32,684 bases of DNA. Origin: Catenulispora rubra (lineage in GTDB: Bacteria; Actinomycetota; Actinomycetes; Streptomycetales; Catenulisporaceae). Positions 1-8,381 of the stretch are shown piece after piece; position 1 is the first letter of the stretch; each line of letters begins with the position of its first letter. Below the pieces are notes generated by a model. It had not been told where the DNA came from. It did no database searches and saw only the letters and a program-made list of their open reading frames with translations. Where the stretch lies: NCBI RefSeq assembly GCF_015356825.1, contig NZ_JAACYW010000117.1, forward strand, positions 1 through 32,684, in the 5' to 3' direction. The translations under genes were made by a program, and so were the position numbers.

Positions 1-1
1 G

Positions 2-2311
2 TCCGCTCCAGTGACGAGCGGCCCCAGCATGCTGCCCGCACCTACGGCCCCGCTCCCAGCTGCGCCCGCCCCGGTCACTCACACAACGCCGTCGATCGAG
101 GGGCACCGCCAGGGCGACCGCGCTCCGAAGCGGCACGGCGGGACGGCGGTCTCGCTCCCCGACGGCGGAACCATCGGCATCACACTCGCGGTAGCGCTCG
201 GATCCGCGCTTGTCCTGGCCCGGCGCTGGCGCACCCGACGCTCCGACCCGCGCCTTCCGGTCGCCGATCCGCCGCTTCCCGGCACTCTGCTAGCCGCCCG
301 CCGTGCCCAGCGGACCCTGACCTCCGCCACGCCCCTTGCTACATCGATTCACGACGAGGACTACAGCGACCTGCTCGACCCAGACGAAGCGGAAGACCTC
401 GACGATGGTCTCGTTACTGCGGAAGACCCAGCCCAGATCGACAGCGCCGACAGCTGGGACGATACCGAATATCTGGACGAGTTCGGCGGGCCGACCGGTC
501 CCGTCCCAGAGCCCACGGTGACGCAGTTCGCGGCGCCATTGCCGCCAGGCTCGATCAGCGCCGCCGAGCGTGACGGCGTCGAGTTGCCGATGATTCCGAC
601 TGGCACCGGTCTGGGCCTGGTCGGCCCCGGAGCTGCCGGGGCTGCCCGCGCGATCGCCGCCGGCGTGCTGTCGGCCGGAGCGCCCGATCGCACCGCCGAC
701 CTGGCGCGACTCATCATCCCGGCCGCAGACCTGGCCGCGCTGCTCGACGTGGACGAGGCAGAGGTGCCGGATATCACGTGCGGATTACCCGAGTTGTTCA
801 TCACGAAGGACCTGGCCGGCGCGATCGGCGAAGCCGAAGTCCACGCACTGCTGCGCACCCGATTGCTGGAGGAGTACGAACAACCCGATCTGGACGCACT
901 GGCCGCAGCTCACCCGGACGTCGAGGATTGCCCGCCGTTGGTGCTCATGGCCTCCCCCGCACGCTCGCTGAGTTCTCGGATCAGCATCCTGATGAACGCC
1001 AGCGCCCACTTGCGGATCACGACCGTTCTGCTCGGTGCGCATCCGGACGGGCCGACCATCTTCGTCGAAGCCGACGGCACGGCTACCGGCCCGACCATCG
1101 GGGACTGGAGCAGAGCCCGGCTGTGGAACCTGAGCACGGCCGCCCTGGCCGACGTCCTGGACTTGCTTGCCCGCGCCGCCGGGCATGACCCCGGCCAGCC
1201 GGACAGCCAGGCCGAGCCTGAGGACTGGCCGGAGACCGTCCCAGGCCGCGACGACGCCGCGGGCACGGTGTTCGGCGGCGGTAGGCCAGACGCGACGGTC
1301 ACCGTTCTGCCGATGCCGGCCAGGCCCGAGCCAGAGGTCGACAGGACCGACAGCGAGCGCGACGAGTCGGTGGCCGCCGAGCACACGGCCGCAACAGCGT
1401 ACGCGCCGGCACTGGCGCCGGTGACCATGCTTCCGACGCGACCCACCTCCTCCCCCACCGACGAAGTACGCGGTGAAGCACAAGCGCGCGCCGACGCGGC
1501 ACTTGCGGCCTGGAACCAGAACCCAGTGCGGATCACCGTCCTGGGCGGGCTCTCCATCACCGTCGACGGCCAGCCCGTGTCCGGGTTGCGCACCTCGGCC
1601 CGCGTCTTAGCAGCGCTACTGGCCGTCAAGGGGACCGCCGGGGCCAGCGCCGACCAGATCGACGCGATGTGCTGGCCCGACGCAGAACCCGAGGAAATGG
1701 ACCGGATCGCCAAATGGCGCGCCGACGGTCTGAACTCCCTGCGCAAACGTCTCGCCGCGGCCATCGGCCAGCGCACCGCCCGCCTAGTCCTGCTGGACCG
1801 GGCCACCGGCCGCTACCGGTTCAGCCCCGAGTTGATCGCCACCGACGTCGGTAGTCTGGCCGAGCTGGTCACCGCCGCCCGCAGCGCTGGCGACGCCGAG
1901 CAACGCCTGGCGCTCCTGGCCGCCGCCGAACCGCTGTGCCGCGGCCAACTGTTGGACGGCGAACTCGGGGACAACTTCGACTGGGGTGCTGACTTCACCG
2001 CGACGTTCGCCGATAAGCAGGTCGCGGTCCTGGCCCGCCTAGCGACGCTGGCCTCGACGGCCGCCGATCACGACCAGGCCCTGGCCGCGCTGGAGAAGGC
2101 TGCCGCGCTCACCGAGGACAACGAGGCGCTGTACCGGCAGATGTTCGACATCCTCGCCACCGCCGGACGGCATGCCGAGATCCCTGGCAAGTTGCGCACG
2201 CTGGAGGCTTATGCCGATTCCCTCGGCGCAGGCGTCACCGCAGTGACCCGCGAGGCCGCCGCGCAGGCCATGAAGCGCCAGCCGCACCATGGCGCCCGTC
2301 AGGAGCACTGA
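2..2311 (+). CDS. Membrane-anchored BTAD-domain regulator, 5' partial
   Basis: The frame is open from the first base, so the true start is probably upstream of the window; the first in-window start is GTG at 11. Residues are counted from that GTG (766 aa). A Pro/Ala-rich segment is followed by one membrane helix at about 52-70, closed by a basic RRWRTRR stop-transfer stretch, then a long acidic, low-complexity region. Residues about 506-595 form an OmpR/SARP-like winged helix (motif ITVLGGLSITVDG, then a segment rich in Arg and Leu). Residues about 610-750 resemble a bacterial transcriptional activator (BTAD) domain of TPR-like helices. Related actinobacterial proteins usually carry further N-terminal membrane helices and a LysM domain, and often lie in conjugative or plasmid-like regions. 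DNA binding by a membrane-tethered regulator is inferred. The family call is fairly firm and the role unknown. Confidence 0.85.
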   Translation, partial: SAPVTSGPSMLPAPTAPLPAAPAPVTHTTPSIEGHRQGDRAPKRHGGTAVSLPDGGTIGITLAVALGSALVLARRWRTRRSDPRLPVADPPLPGTLLAARRAQRTLTSATPLATSIHDEDYSDLLDPDEAEDLDDGLVTAEDPAQIDSADSWDDTEYLDEFGGPTGPVPEPTVTQFAAPLPPGSISAAERDGVELPMIPTGTGLGLVGPGAAGAARAIAAGVLSAGAPDRTADLARLIIPAADLAALLDVDEAEVPDITCGLPELFITKDLAGAIGEAEVHALLRTRLLEEYEQPDLDALAAAHPDVEDCPPLVLMASPARSLSSRISILMNASAHLRITTVLLGAHPDGPTIFVEADGTATGPTIGDWSRARLWNLSTAALADVLDLLARAAGHDPGQPDSQAEPEDWPETVPGRDDAAGTVFGGGRPDATVTVLPMPARPEPEVDRTDSERDESVAAEHTAATAYAPALAPVTMLPTRPTSSPTDEVRGEAQARADAALAAWNQNPVRITVLGGLSITVDGQPVSGLRTSARVLAALLAVKGTAGASADQIDAMCWPDAEPEEMDRIAKWRADGLNSLRKRLAAAIGQRTARLVLLDRATGRYRFSPELIATDVGSLAELVTAARSAGDAEQRLALLAAAEPLCRGQLLDGELGDNFDWGADFTATFADKQVAVLARLATLASTAADHDQALAALEKAAALTEDNEALYRQMFDILATAGRHAEIPGKLRTLEAYADSLGAGVTAVTREAAAQAMKRQPHHGARQEH

Positions 2312-2725
2312 CCCTGACAACCGGATGCGGTGTGTGGGCTTGGCCGCACGCTGTCACAAACTTCCCTCGCGTTCGTGCGATCGGCGGCTAATCAGCTCTC
2401 GGCGCGAGCTCAGCCATCGACGAGGCTGGCCGCGCTACGAGCTGGATCCCGGCGCGGGAAAACGCAATGAGACCCGGCCTGGTCGAGGTACGTACAGATG
2501 AGGTCACCGCACAGCAACCCCGCCGGCATACGGCTTGCACACTTCGCCCCTCTCCAGATCGGTACGCAGGGTTACGATACGCCGTGCTGCGCGACTCCAA
2601 CGTCGACGAACTGGCGGCAGCGATCGCCCGCGGCTGACGGTGCGGGGCTCCATCACAAAGCGGGGCGCCCGGCCATCGCCAGGTGGTTGAGGAATCAATC
2701 AAACTCCCGCCAGGTTGTCCCGACC
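2312..2725. other. Gene-poor gap with a possible gene remnant
   Basis: This 414-base stretch lies between the BTAD gene and the oxidoreductase. No full gene is convincing on either strand. One plus-strand frame, open after a stop at 2389-2391, reads protein-like until TGA at 2635-2637, and is listed separately. No strong hairpin was seen. The oxidoreductase frame is itself open back to 2498, but that extension has no family resemblance. Confidence 0.5.
2467..2637 (+). pseudogene. Possible small ORF or decayed C-terminal gene fragment
   Basis: An ATG at 2467 opens a 56-codon frame ending at 2637. The last part reads YAVLRDSNVDELAAAIARG, which looks like a genuine amphipathic C-terminal helix, and the frame stays protein-like upstream of the ATG back to a stop at 2389-2391. 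There is no good Shine-Dalgarno sequence. It is either a short protein or the tail of a gene whose front has been lost. No family was recognised, so this is a weak call. Confidence 0.25.
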
Positions 2726-3751
2726 ATGAAGAACATCGGTTTCCTGTCCTTCGGGCACTGGTCCGACACGCCGCACTCGCGGACCAGGACGGCGTCGGAT
2801 GCGTTGCTGCAGGCCATCGACCTGGCGGTGGCCGCCGAGGAGGCGGGCGCGGACGGTGCCTACTTCCGGGTGCACCACTTCGCCCGGCAGCTGGGGTCGC
2901 CGTTTCCGCTGCTGGCGGCGGTCGGCGCCCGCACCTCGCGGATCGAGATCGGCACTGCCGTGATCGACATGCGGTACGAGAACCCGATGTACATGGCGGA
3001 GGATGCCGGAGCGGCGGACTTGATCTCGGGCGGGCGGCTGCAGCTCGGAATCAGCCGCGGGTCACCGGAACAGGTCATCGACGGGTGGCGGTACTTCGGC
3101 TACCAGCCGGTTGACGGCGAAAACGATGCCGACATGGCACGCAAGCGTACAGAAGTGCTGCTGAAGGTGCTGGACGGCGAAGGGTTCGCGCAGCCGAACC
3201 CGCGGCCGATGTTCGCGAACCCGCCGGGGCTGCTGCGGCTCGAGCCGTACTCCGAGGGCTTGCGCGAGCGGATCTGGTGGGGAGCGAGCTCCAACGGCAC
3301 CGCGGTGTGGGCGGCACAGCTCGGCATGAACCTGATGAGCTCGACGCTGAAGACCGACGAGGGCGGCGGCGCGCCCTTCCACATGCAGCAGGCGGCGCAG
3401 ATCCGGGCCTTCCGCGAGGCGTGGAGCGAGGCCGGATGGGAGCGCGAACCCCGTGTATCCGTCTCGCGCAGCATCTTCGCGCTGACGAACGACACGGACC
3501 GCGCCTACTTCGGCCGAGACGGCGAGGGCACCGACCAGATCGGCTATATCGACGCCGACACGCGGGCGATCTTCGGCCGCACATACGCCGCCGAGCCCGA
3601 GAAGCTGGTGAAGCAGCTGGCCGAGGACGAAGCGATCGCGGAGGCCGACACACTGCTGCTGACCGTGCCCAATCAGCTCGGCGTCGACTACAACGCCCAT
3701 GTGATCCAGAGCATCCTCACGCACGTGGCACCGGCGCTGGGCTGGCGCTGA
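2726..3751 (+). CDS. LLM-class flavin-dependent oxidoreductase
   Basis: A 341-aa luciferase-like monooxygenase, a TIM-barrel enzyme that uses FMNH2 or reduced F420 on small substrates. The N-terminus has strand 1 (IGFLSFGHWSD), then the helix AIDLAVAAEEAGADGAYFRVHHF and the strand RIEIGTAVIDMRYENP, which are typical of the family and of its flavin pocket. The segment LQLGISRGSPEQVIDGW corresponds to the conserved glycine-rich loop after strand 5. The frame is open back to 2498, but family similarity begins at the ATG at 2726, and 341 aa is the usual length. No strong Shine-Dalgarno sequence precedes this ATG. A hairpin about 50 bases past the stop probably ends transcription. The substrate cannot be told. 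The gene stands alone and is unrelated to its neighbours. Confidence 0.9.
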   Translation: MKNIGFLSFGHWSDTPHSRTRTASDALLQAIDLAVAAEEAGADGAYFRVHHFARQLGSPFPLLAAVGARTSRIEIGTAVIDMRYENPMYMAEDAGAADLISGGRLQLGISRGSPEQVIDGWRYFGYQPVDGENDADMARKRTEVLLKVLDGEGFAQPNPRPMFANPPGLLRLEPYSEGLRERIWWGASSNGTAVWAAQLGMNLMSSTLKTDEGGGAPFHMQQAAQIRAFREAWSEAGWEREPRVSVSRSIFALTNDTDRAYFGRDGEGTDQIGYIDADTRAIFGRTYAAEPEKLVKQLAEDEAIAEADTLLLTVPNQLGVDYNAHVIQSILTHVAPALGWR

Positions 3752-3800
3752 TCCGCTTCTGATCAGAATCCGGCAATCCTTGTCCGCCGGCTCCACATCA

Positions 3801-3841
3801 CGGGTGCTCGGCCGGGCCCACTCCGACCGGCCAAGCACCCG
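3801..3841 (+). terminator. Hairpin downstream of the LLM oxidoreductase
   Basis: The arms CGGGTGCT-C-GGCCGG and CCGGCC-A-AGCACCCG pair over 14 bases with one C/A mismatch around an 11-base loop (3816-3826). It starts 49 bases after the stop at 3751. There is no U-tract, which is common for actinomycete terminators. Confidence 0.6.
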
Positions 3842-3970
3842 AACATTCTCAGAGCCCTTGCCATCGGGCAATTTACCGTCGCACAGGTAGACGATGAGCG
3901 TGTCGTCCAGACAGGTGTCGCCGCTACCGAGTCCACATGTGTGTCGCCGCGAGGTGCAAGAATTCACACT

Positions 3971-4972
3971 GTGCCAGAGTTGTCCTACACCGCCTCCATG
4001 CTCGAGATCCAATCGCAGATCAGCGCCGAGTACGCCGAACTGAGCAGAACCGCCGCCGCAGGCGACCCACAGAAGGCCGGCTACGGCGCCGAGGACAGGT
4101 GGGTCGAGTTGCTCAAGGGCTGGCTCCCCGAGCGCTACGCCGTGGACACGCGCAAGTACATCGTCCTGGAGGACGGCACCGAGTCACCGGAGATCGACAT
4201 CGTCGTGTTCCGGCCCGGCTGCCCTCCGCGGTTGCGCACCCCCCGCAAGGTTCTTGCCGGCGGCGTTGCGGCAGCCTTCAGTGTCAAAATGACACTGAAA
4301 GGCGACGATCTGATCGACCAGATCAACCGCGGAATAGGACTGAAGCGAGGGCTGTGGCCGCGGCAGAACAGCACCGCAGCCTCGGAGGTCCTTCCACTGT
4401 TCCCATATGGGATCCTGTGTCATTCCCACGTGTGGAAGACAGCACGCCCGCGCAAGACCCCCGTGGCGCAGATTTCGGAGCGACTCACTAAGCATCAGGA
4501 GAGTGCGGTTCGGCACCCCCGTGAGCTCGTGGACTTCGTTTGCGTCGCAGACACAGGCTGCTGGGCTACCAAGCGCATGACGTATATCTCGGCGGACCTC
4601 GTCCGCCACTTACAACCGCAACCCTGCATAACCGACAGCCACCGGACGCACGGAGCGGTTCTAGCCGCGCCCGTTCGGATCACATCGCAGCCCTTACGAC
4701 TCGCGGGGACTTCGGGCATGTACGGATACGGAGGCTTAGCTCCCGGCGATACCCCCGTAGCTCCGCCGATCGCACAGTTTGTCACGGCGCTGTTAACCAG
4801 ACTCAGCTACCAGGACCACGACTTGAAACCGATCGCAGAGAGTCTGCATCTCAATGGCTACAACTCATGGACGACAGGCCCCGGCCGCTGGTGGTCGGCG
4901 GCGGACGTCTACAGCCAGCGTGTGCTACGGGGCCTGAAGCACGACAACTCCGGGTTTTACACACTGGATTAG
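3971..4972 (+). CDS. DUF6602-like nuclease-fold protein with altered active site
   Basis: A 333-aa protein whose first 120 residues match the DUF6602 pattern, a PD-(D/E)XK-like nuclease fold. Visible elements are a helix with E41 (GYGAEDRW), the strand SPEIDIVVF with D76, and the strand GGVAAAFSVKMTLK with K106. In relatives the last motif normally reads E-x-K; here the Glu position is S104, so one expected metal ligand is missing. The rest has no motif that I recognise. The chosen start is GTG 3971, with GAGGTG 14 bases upstream; GTG 3941 and ATG 3998 (MLEIQSQ) are alternatives. Proteins of this kind are often found among restriction and defence genes, but none is adjacent here. It could be an inactive DNA-binding derivative or use a displaced acidic residue. 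Confidence 0.65.
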   Translation: MPELSYTASMLEIQSQISAEYAELSRTAAAGDPQKAGYGAEDRWVELLKGWLPERYAVDTRKYIVLEDGTESPEIDIVVFRPGCPPRLRTPRKVLAGGVAAAFSVKMTLKGDDLIDQINRGIGLKRGLWPRQNSTAASEVLPLFPYGILCHSHVWKTARPRKTPVAQISERLTKHQESAVRHPRELVDFVCVADTGCWATKRMTYISADLVRHLQPQPCITDSHRTHGAVLAAPVRITSQPLRLAGTSGMYGYGGLAPGDTPVAPPIAQFVTALLTRLSYQDHDLKPIAESLHLNGYNSWTTGPGRWWSAADVYSQRVLRGLKHDNSGFYTLD

Positions 4973-5215
4973 CGACCAGTTGGCACAAGCTCAATCAAGC
5001 ATGAGACAGGAAAAACCCACGACGGCCTCGGCCACCACGGCATGCAGGATCTGTAGCTGTCGACGAACTCCGAGCCAAAGCTGAGACCCTCCGCCCCAGC
5101 CTCCCGGACGTCCACCGGCAGGAAGCCCGGGACCAACCGGCAGCCATCGGGCACGCCTAGTACTCCAGCCTGGCTTCGGTTTCTGAGCCGCGATGCAGGG
5201 GGTCGGTAAACGGTG

Positions 5216-5332
5216 TCACCCTTTCCGGCAGCGCTTGGCCAGATTCGGGTCGTTAATCCACCAGGGTTCCCCAGACGTGGCTCTCGCGGCCTCCTCTTCG
5301 GCATTCTCCAAGACTTCCGCCGACTGTGACAT
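5216..5332 (-). CDS. Small hydrophilic ORF, 38 aa
   Basis: ATG at 5332 to TGA at 5216. The protein begins MSQSAEVLENAEEEAARATS and ends WWINDPNLAKRCRKG. It has a highly acidic helix followed by a Trp-rich and basic tail, with strongly GC-rich third positions in this frame only. It lies 21 bases downstream of the small membrane ORF on the same strand, so the two may form a unit. No Shine-Dalgarno sequence is visible in the gap. No family was recognised. It may be a short protein or the remnant of a longer one. Confidence 0.35.
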   Translation of the reverse strand: MSQSAEVLENAEEEAARATSGEPWWINDPNLAKRCRKG

Positions 5333-5353
5333 TGCAGAAACACGCAGGCAAAA

Positions 5354-5545
5354 TCACAATCCCGGTATCGCCAAGAGCAGGAGGAGCGGCAGGTTGACCA
5401 GCACTCCGCCGAGATAGCCGACAACCGCTCCACCCATCCGGGCAAACCGGAGCCAACTATCGGGATCTGCAAAAATTTCGGGATGCCGTGATCGGAGCGG
5501 TTGTCCTGTCTCATCAAGGTGTGTAAGAGCTCCGCGTCCATTCAC
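5354..5545 (-). CDS. Small single-span membrane protein, 63 aa
   Basis: GTG at 5545 to TGA at 5354. The N-terminal half is hydrophilic (ETGQPLRSRHPEIFADPDSW). The C-terminal half is one membrane helix (GYLGGVLVNLPLLLLLAIPG) that reaches almost to the end, as in a small tail-anchored protein. The start is uncertain because the Shine-Dalgarno match is poor. The inverted repeat TTCAC-N11-GTGAA (5541-5561) covers the start codon. A 190-aa frame overlaps it on the same strand, but its composition is unlike protein. No family was recognised. Confidence 0.4.
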   Translation of the reverse strand: MNGRGALTHLDETGQPLRSRHPEIFADPDSWLRFARMGGAVVGYLGGVLVNLPLLLLLAIPGL

Positions 5546-5788
5546 CTGGTGTATTAGTGAACTGCCACGGTTGTTGTCACCGCTCGCGAAGGCGTCCGCC
5601 TCTGGGCCACGTGAGCATCTGTCACTCCCCGTAGCGCGTTAGCATAGCGCCCGGTTGGTCGTTAGCCTCGTCGCCGTGAGCAACCTCCGAGGAGTTGGGG
5701 TGCCCGGCAAGCACGCACGCGCTGACTCGTAGACCTGTCACCGCGTGCTGCCCCGGAAGCGCAGCACCATTCCTCGAAGGGCACGATC

Positions 5789-6967
5789 GTGTCTTGCTTC
5801 GTTTTGTCCTGCCTTGTTTATCTGAGCACGGCACTGCCCGGGTCCACCCTGGGCCAGCTATGGCCGTCAATGCGTGTGAGTATTCACCAGTCCACCGGAA
5901 CGCTCAGGTTCGTACTCGTAGCCGGAGTCGCTGCTTCGGCACTGTCCAGCGCGGTTACCGGGCGTCTGTCGACCCGGATGGCGAAAGGGTGGCTTCTGGC
6001 TCTCGGCACCATGGCGATCAGCGCCGCGCTGGCTCTGGAATCGGCGGCGCCCGCGCTGTGGGTGATCGCCTTCGGCTCGGCGGTCTTCGGACTGGGCTTC
6101 GGGACGATCGACACCGTACTTAACGCGCATGCGGCCAGGCACTTCAGCGCTCGGAACATCACCTGGATGCATGCCAGTTACGGATTGGGCGCCATGCTCG
6201 GGCCCTTGCTCGTCACCGTAATGCTGGCAGGCGGCTTGAGCTGGCGCGACGCCACCGGACTCATGGCGGGAGTCGTCGCGTTCACGGGAGCCCTTCTCGC
6301 GGTGACGCGCCGCTCGTGGGAACAACCCGCATACTCGGGCACAGCCTCCTACCGCCGGGCTTCACCCTCGGCGGCTACCGGTGCCCCGCGGATGCCTCGC
6401 CGGTCGCGAGCCTTGGTGGCGGCGGTGACGTTCATGGCCGTGGAAGATGGGATCGAGTCGGCCGCGGGCGTCTGGGGATTCGTGTTCCTCACCGCCGGGC
6501 GCGGCTTGCCGGCAACGGCGGCAGGCATCGTCGTCTCCGCGTACTGGGCGATGATGTTCATCGGACGGATGCTGCTCGGTCCGTTGGCGGACCGGCTCGG
6601 CCCCTCCCGGGTCTTGGCAGGGTCCGTCACCGCCGTGCCGCTCGGTGCGCTGCTGACCGCCGTACCCGCCCAGGCCCCCATCGCCGTTGCCGGGATGATG
6701 CTCCTGGGGCTTGCGACGGCGCCGGTCTTCCCTCTCATCACGCTCACCGCCGGCACCCGTGCACGCGCTGACACCGTCGCCGCGACAGTCGGCCTACAAA
6801 TCACGGCCTCCACCATCGGGGGTGCCCTGTTACCGGCCGGCATCGGTCTCGTCGTCGGCACACTCGGTGCGCAGGCAGTCGGCCAGTCACTTCTCGCGCT
6901 CGGCCTCGTCGCCTGTGGCGTCTACTGGGCGGCGCTGCACACCGCTCCGGATGGGGAGATCGGCTGA
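5789..6967 (+). CDS. Major facilitator superfamily transporter
   Basis: A 392-aa integral membrane protein with about 12 hydrophobic helices in two halves and a cytoplasmic linker at about 174-207. The loop after helix 2 (GRLSTRMAKG, residues 58-67) and its counterpart in the second half (GRMLLGPLADRLGPSRVL, 259-275) are the MFS motif A positions. The motif WPSMRVSIHQSTG in the first loop resembles the FucP/YbjJ-like branch of sugar or drug transporters. The GTG start at 5789 has GAAGGG about nine bases upstream. A perfect GC-rich hairpin follows 17 bases after the stop. The gene stands alone with no regulator or enzyme in an operon, so the substrate is unknown. Confidence 0.88.
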   Translation: MSCFVLSCLVYLSTALPGSTLGQLWPSMRVSIHQSTGTLRFVLVAGVAASALSSAVTGRLSTRMAKGWLLALGTMAISAALALESAAPALWVIAFGSAVFGLGFGTIDTVLNAHAARHFSARNITWMHASYGLGAMLGPLLVTVMLAGGLSWRDATGLMAGVVAFTGALLAVTRRSWEQPAYSGTASYRRASPSAATGAPRMPRRSRALVAAVTFMAVEDGIESAAGVWGFVFLTAGRGLPATAAGIVVSAYWAMMFIGRMLLGPLADRLGPSRVLAGSVTAVPLGALLTAVPAQAPIAVAGMMLLGLATAPVFPLITLTAGTRARADTVAATVGLQITASTIGGALLPAGIGLVVGTLGAQAVGQSLLALGLVACGVYWAALHTAPDGEIG

Positions 6968-6983
6968 TTGGTCCTGTCATGTC

Positions 6984-7013
6984 GTTGCCGCGCCGCCCCG
7001 GCGGCGCGGCAAC
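6984..7013 (+). terminator. Perfect 14-bp hairpin after the MFS gene
   Basis: The arms GTTGCCGCGCCGCC and GGCGGCGCGGCAAC are exactly complementary and are separated by two bases. The hairpin begins 17 bases after the MFS stop codon. It has no T-tract, as is usual for actinomycete terminators. Confidence 0.8.
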
Positions 7014-7289
7014 TCGTTGAGCTTCCGGCCGCCACGGTGCCAACTGTCGCAAGCCAGCGACCTTAGTTGATCTTCATGTCAGTTTCGGTGGCAATTCGCC
7101 ATCTATCGAGTCCAGTCGCAGTTGTGTCGTCGGGCCGACAAACAGCGCCCTGACCTGCCCGAGTTGACAGACGCGCGCGATCGAGCGTCCATGGACGCCG
7201 ACCCCGGCAACGGCGATACGCGAATCGCGCCGGGGACGCCCCGGCCGGGGCATGACCGACCTCCCTTCCGAAGTGAGACGAGATCTGCC
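7014..7289. promoter_or_regulatory. Leader region of the two-winged-helix regulator gene
   Basis: These 276 bases lie between the MFS terminator and the ATG at 7290. The regulator frame is open upstream to 7122, but that part has no domain. A 14-bp palindrome, GCCCCGGCCGGGGC, lies at 7238-7251, about 40 bases before the start codon, and could be an operator or a leader hairpin. No clear promoter hexamers were identified. Confidence 0.35.
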
Positions 7290-8210
7290 ATGTCCAAGAA
7301 GAACACCGCCCCTGCGTCGGCAACGTCGACCATACCGCCGACCCCTGACGCCACCACGCTGACGCCTGCAGCGACGACCGTGCTGAGCCTGCTGAATGCA
7401 CATGAGGCAACGACAGCCGCCGAGCTGGCCGACCGTGCCGGTCTCGGTCGGTCCACTGTCACCAAGGCCCTGGCCACGCTGCACGAAGCGGGTCTGGCCG
7501 CGCGCCGGGAAGGAGGCCACGAAGGTACTCGGCGAATCGCCGACCAATGGTTCGCCACCCCCGTCGCCATCGTTGCCGACGCCGACGCACAGGGTGATGC
7601 TGACGCCGACGGCCACGGAGACCCCGCAACGCACGTGGACGCGAGGGTCGAGAGGAGCTCCGCCGACGCCATCTCCGACACTGTGTTGGATGAGCCCGCC
7701 GAAGGCGTGGCCACCCTCGGGCTGTCAGCGGCCGAGACAACGGACGACGGAGCGACGGACGAACCGTCCCCAGATCAGCCGGAGGAAGTCACCGACGCCG
7801 CGCAGACTGGCGCCGACTCGGACGGAGAGTCCTACGACGCCAACCCAACCGACGAGGCGACGGGACATGCAGACGTCGCCGTCGGGGGAATATCCGATGC
7901 CGAGCGTGGTACCGATCCGCTGCCCGGAGCCGACAACGACGCGACGCTCACGTCGGAGGCCACGGAGAAAGCGAAGGCTTCTGAGCCGCGTCTGGGAAAG
8001 GGCGAGTTGCGGGCGCAGGTCGAGGCGTACCTGAGCGCACACCCTGACCGGTCGTTCACCTCCACCGAGATCCACCACGTGCTGAAGCGGTCCTCCGGGG
8101 CGATCACGAATGCCTGCGACAAGCTCGTGGCGGAGAAGAAGGCCGTCATCACGTCCGGCAAGCCACGCCGATTCCAATGGAACGCCGCCACCGAATCCGA
8201 GACCGTCTAA
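7290..8210 (+). CDS. Regulator with two winged-helix domains and an acidic linker
   Basis: A 306-aa protein. Residues about 24-90 form a MarR/IclR-type winged helix (TTAAELADRAGLGRSTVTKA, then the wing). Residues about 95-235 are a strongly acidic Asp/Glu/Ala/Thr linker without predicted fold. Residues about 237-297 form a second helix-turn-helix (FTSTEIHHVLKRSSGAITNA, wing ending GKPRRFQW). The start is set at ATG 7290, preceded by a purine-rich GAGACGAG; the frame is open upstream to 7122 but without domain content. Two DNA-binding domains on a flexible acidic tether suggest bridging of two sites or nucleoid-associated regulation, which is inference. Similar MarR-like proteins occur on actinobacterial mobile elements. 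A hairpin follows the stop. Confidence 0.75.
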   Translation: MSKKNTAPASATSTIPPTPDATTLTPAATTVLSLLNAHEATTAAELADRAGLGRSTVTKALATLHEAGLAARREGGHEGTRRIADQWFATPVAIVADADAQGDADADGHGDPATHVDARVERSSADAISDTVLDEPAEGVATLGLSAAETTDDGATDEPSPDQPEEVTDAAQTGADSDGESYDANPTDEATGHADVAVGGISDAERGTDPLPGADNDATLTSEATEKAKASEPRLGKGELRAQVEAYLSAHPDRSFTSTEIHHVLKRSSGAITNACDKLVAEKKAVITSGKPRRFQWNAATESETV

Positions 8211-8232
8211 CGTCAGAGGCCAACGGCGTCGC

Positions 8233-8275
8233 AAGCGGCGGATTTGGGACCACGTTGCACCCCGAACCGCCGCTT
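8233..8275 (+). terminator. Hairpin after the two-winged-helix regulator
   Basis: The arms AAGCGGCGG (8233-8241) and CCGCCGCTT (8267-8275) are exact complements, with partial inner pairing (TGGG with CCCC). It starts 23 bases after the stop at 8210. Confidence 0.6.
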
Positions 8276-8381
8276 CGCGTCTGGCGCGCGACGCGTCGCT
8301 TGGTGCCCTCGATGAGCCGGCTTTTCCGAGCACCAGGCGACCTCGTCCACGCAGCGAATATGGTGTTGCGCCGGCTGGCTT

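Larger units (their letters stand above)
4973..5788. other. Sparse intergenic stretch with small ORFs and fragments
   Basis: This 816-base region separates the nuclease-like gene from the MFS gene. It contains two small minus-strand ORFs (5354-5545 and 5216-5332, listed separately). A plus-strand frame ending at the TAG at 5158-5160 reads VDELRAKAETLRPSLPDVH near its end, which looks like a protein tail without a start. An inverted repeat, TTCAC-N11-GTGAA, spans 5541-5561. Nothing larger could be supported. Confidence 0.4.

Noticed and set aside
3062..4012. 316-aa minus-strand frame opposite the LLM oxidoreductase
   Set aside because: It is the antisense shadow of a gene with clear family motifs and has no domain of its own.
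4969..5541. 190-aa minus-strand frame
   Set aside because: Composition is Trp/Arg/Cys/Ser-rich and unlike protein. The alternative frames at 5354-5545 and 5216-5332 look better.
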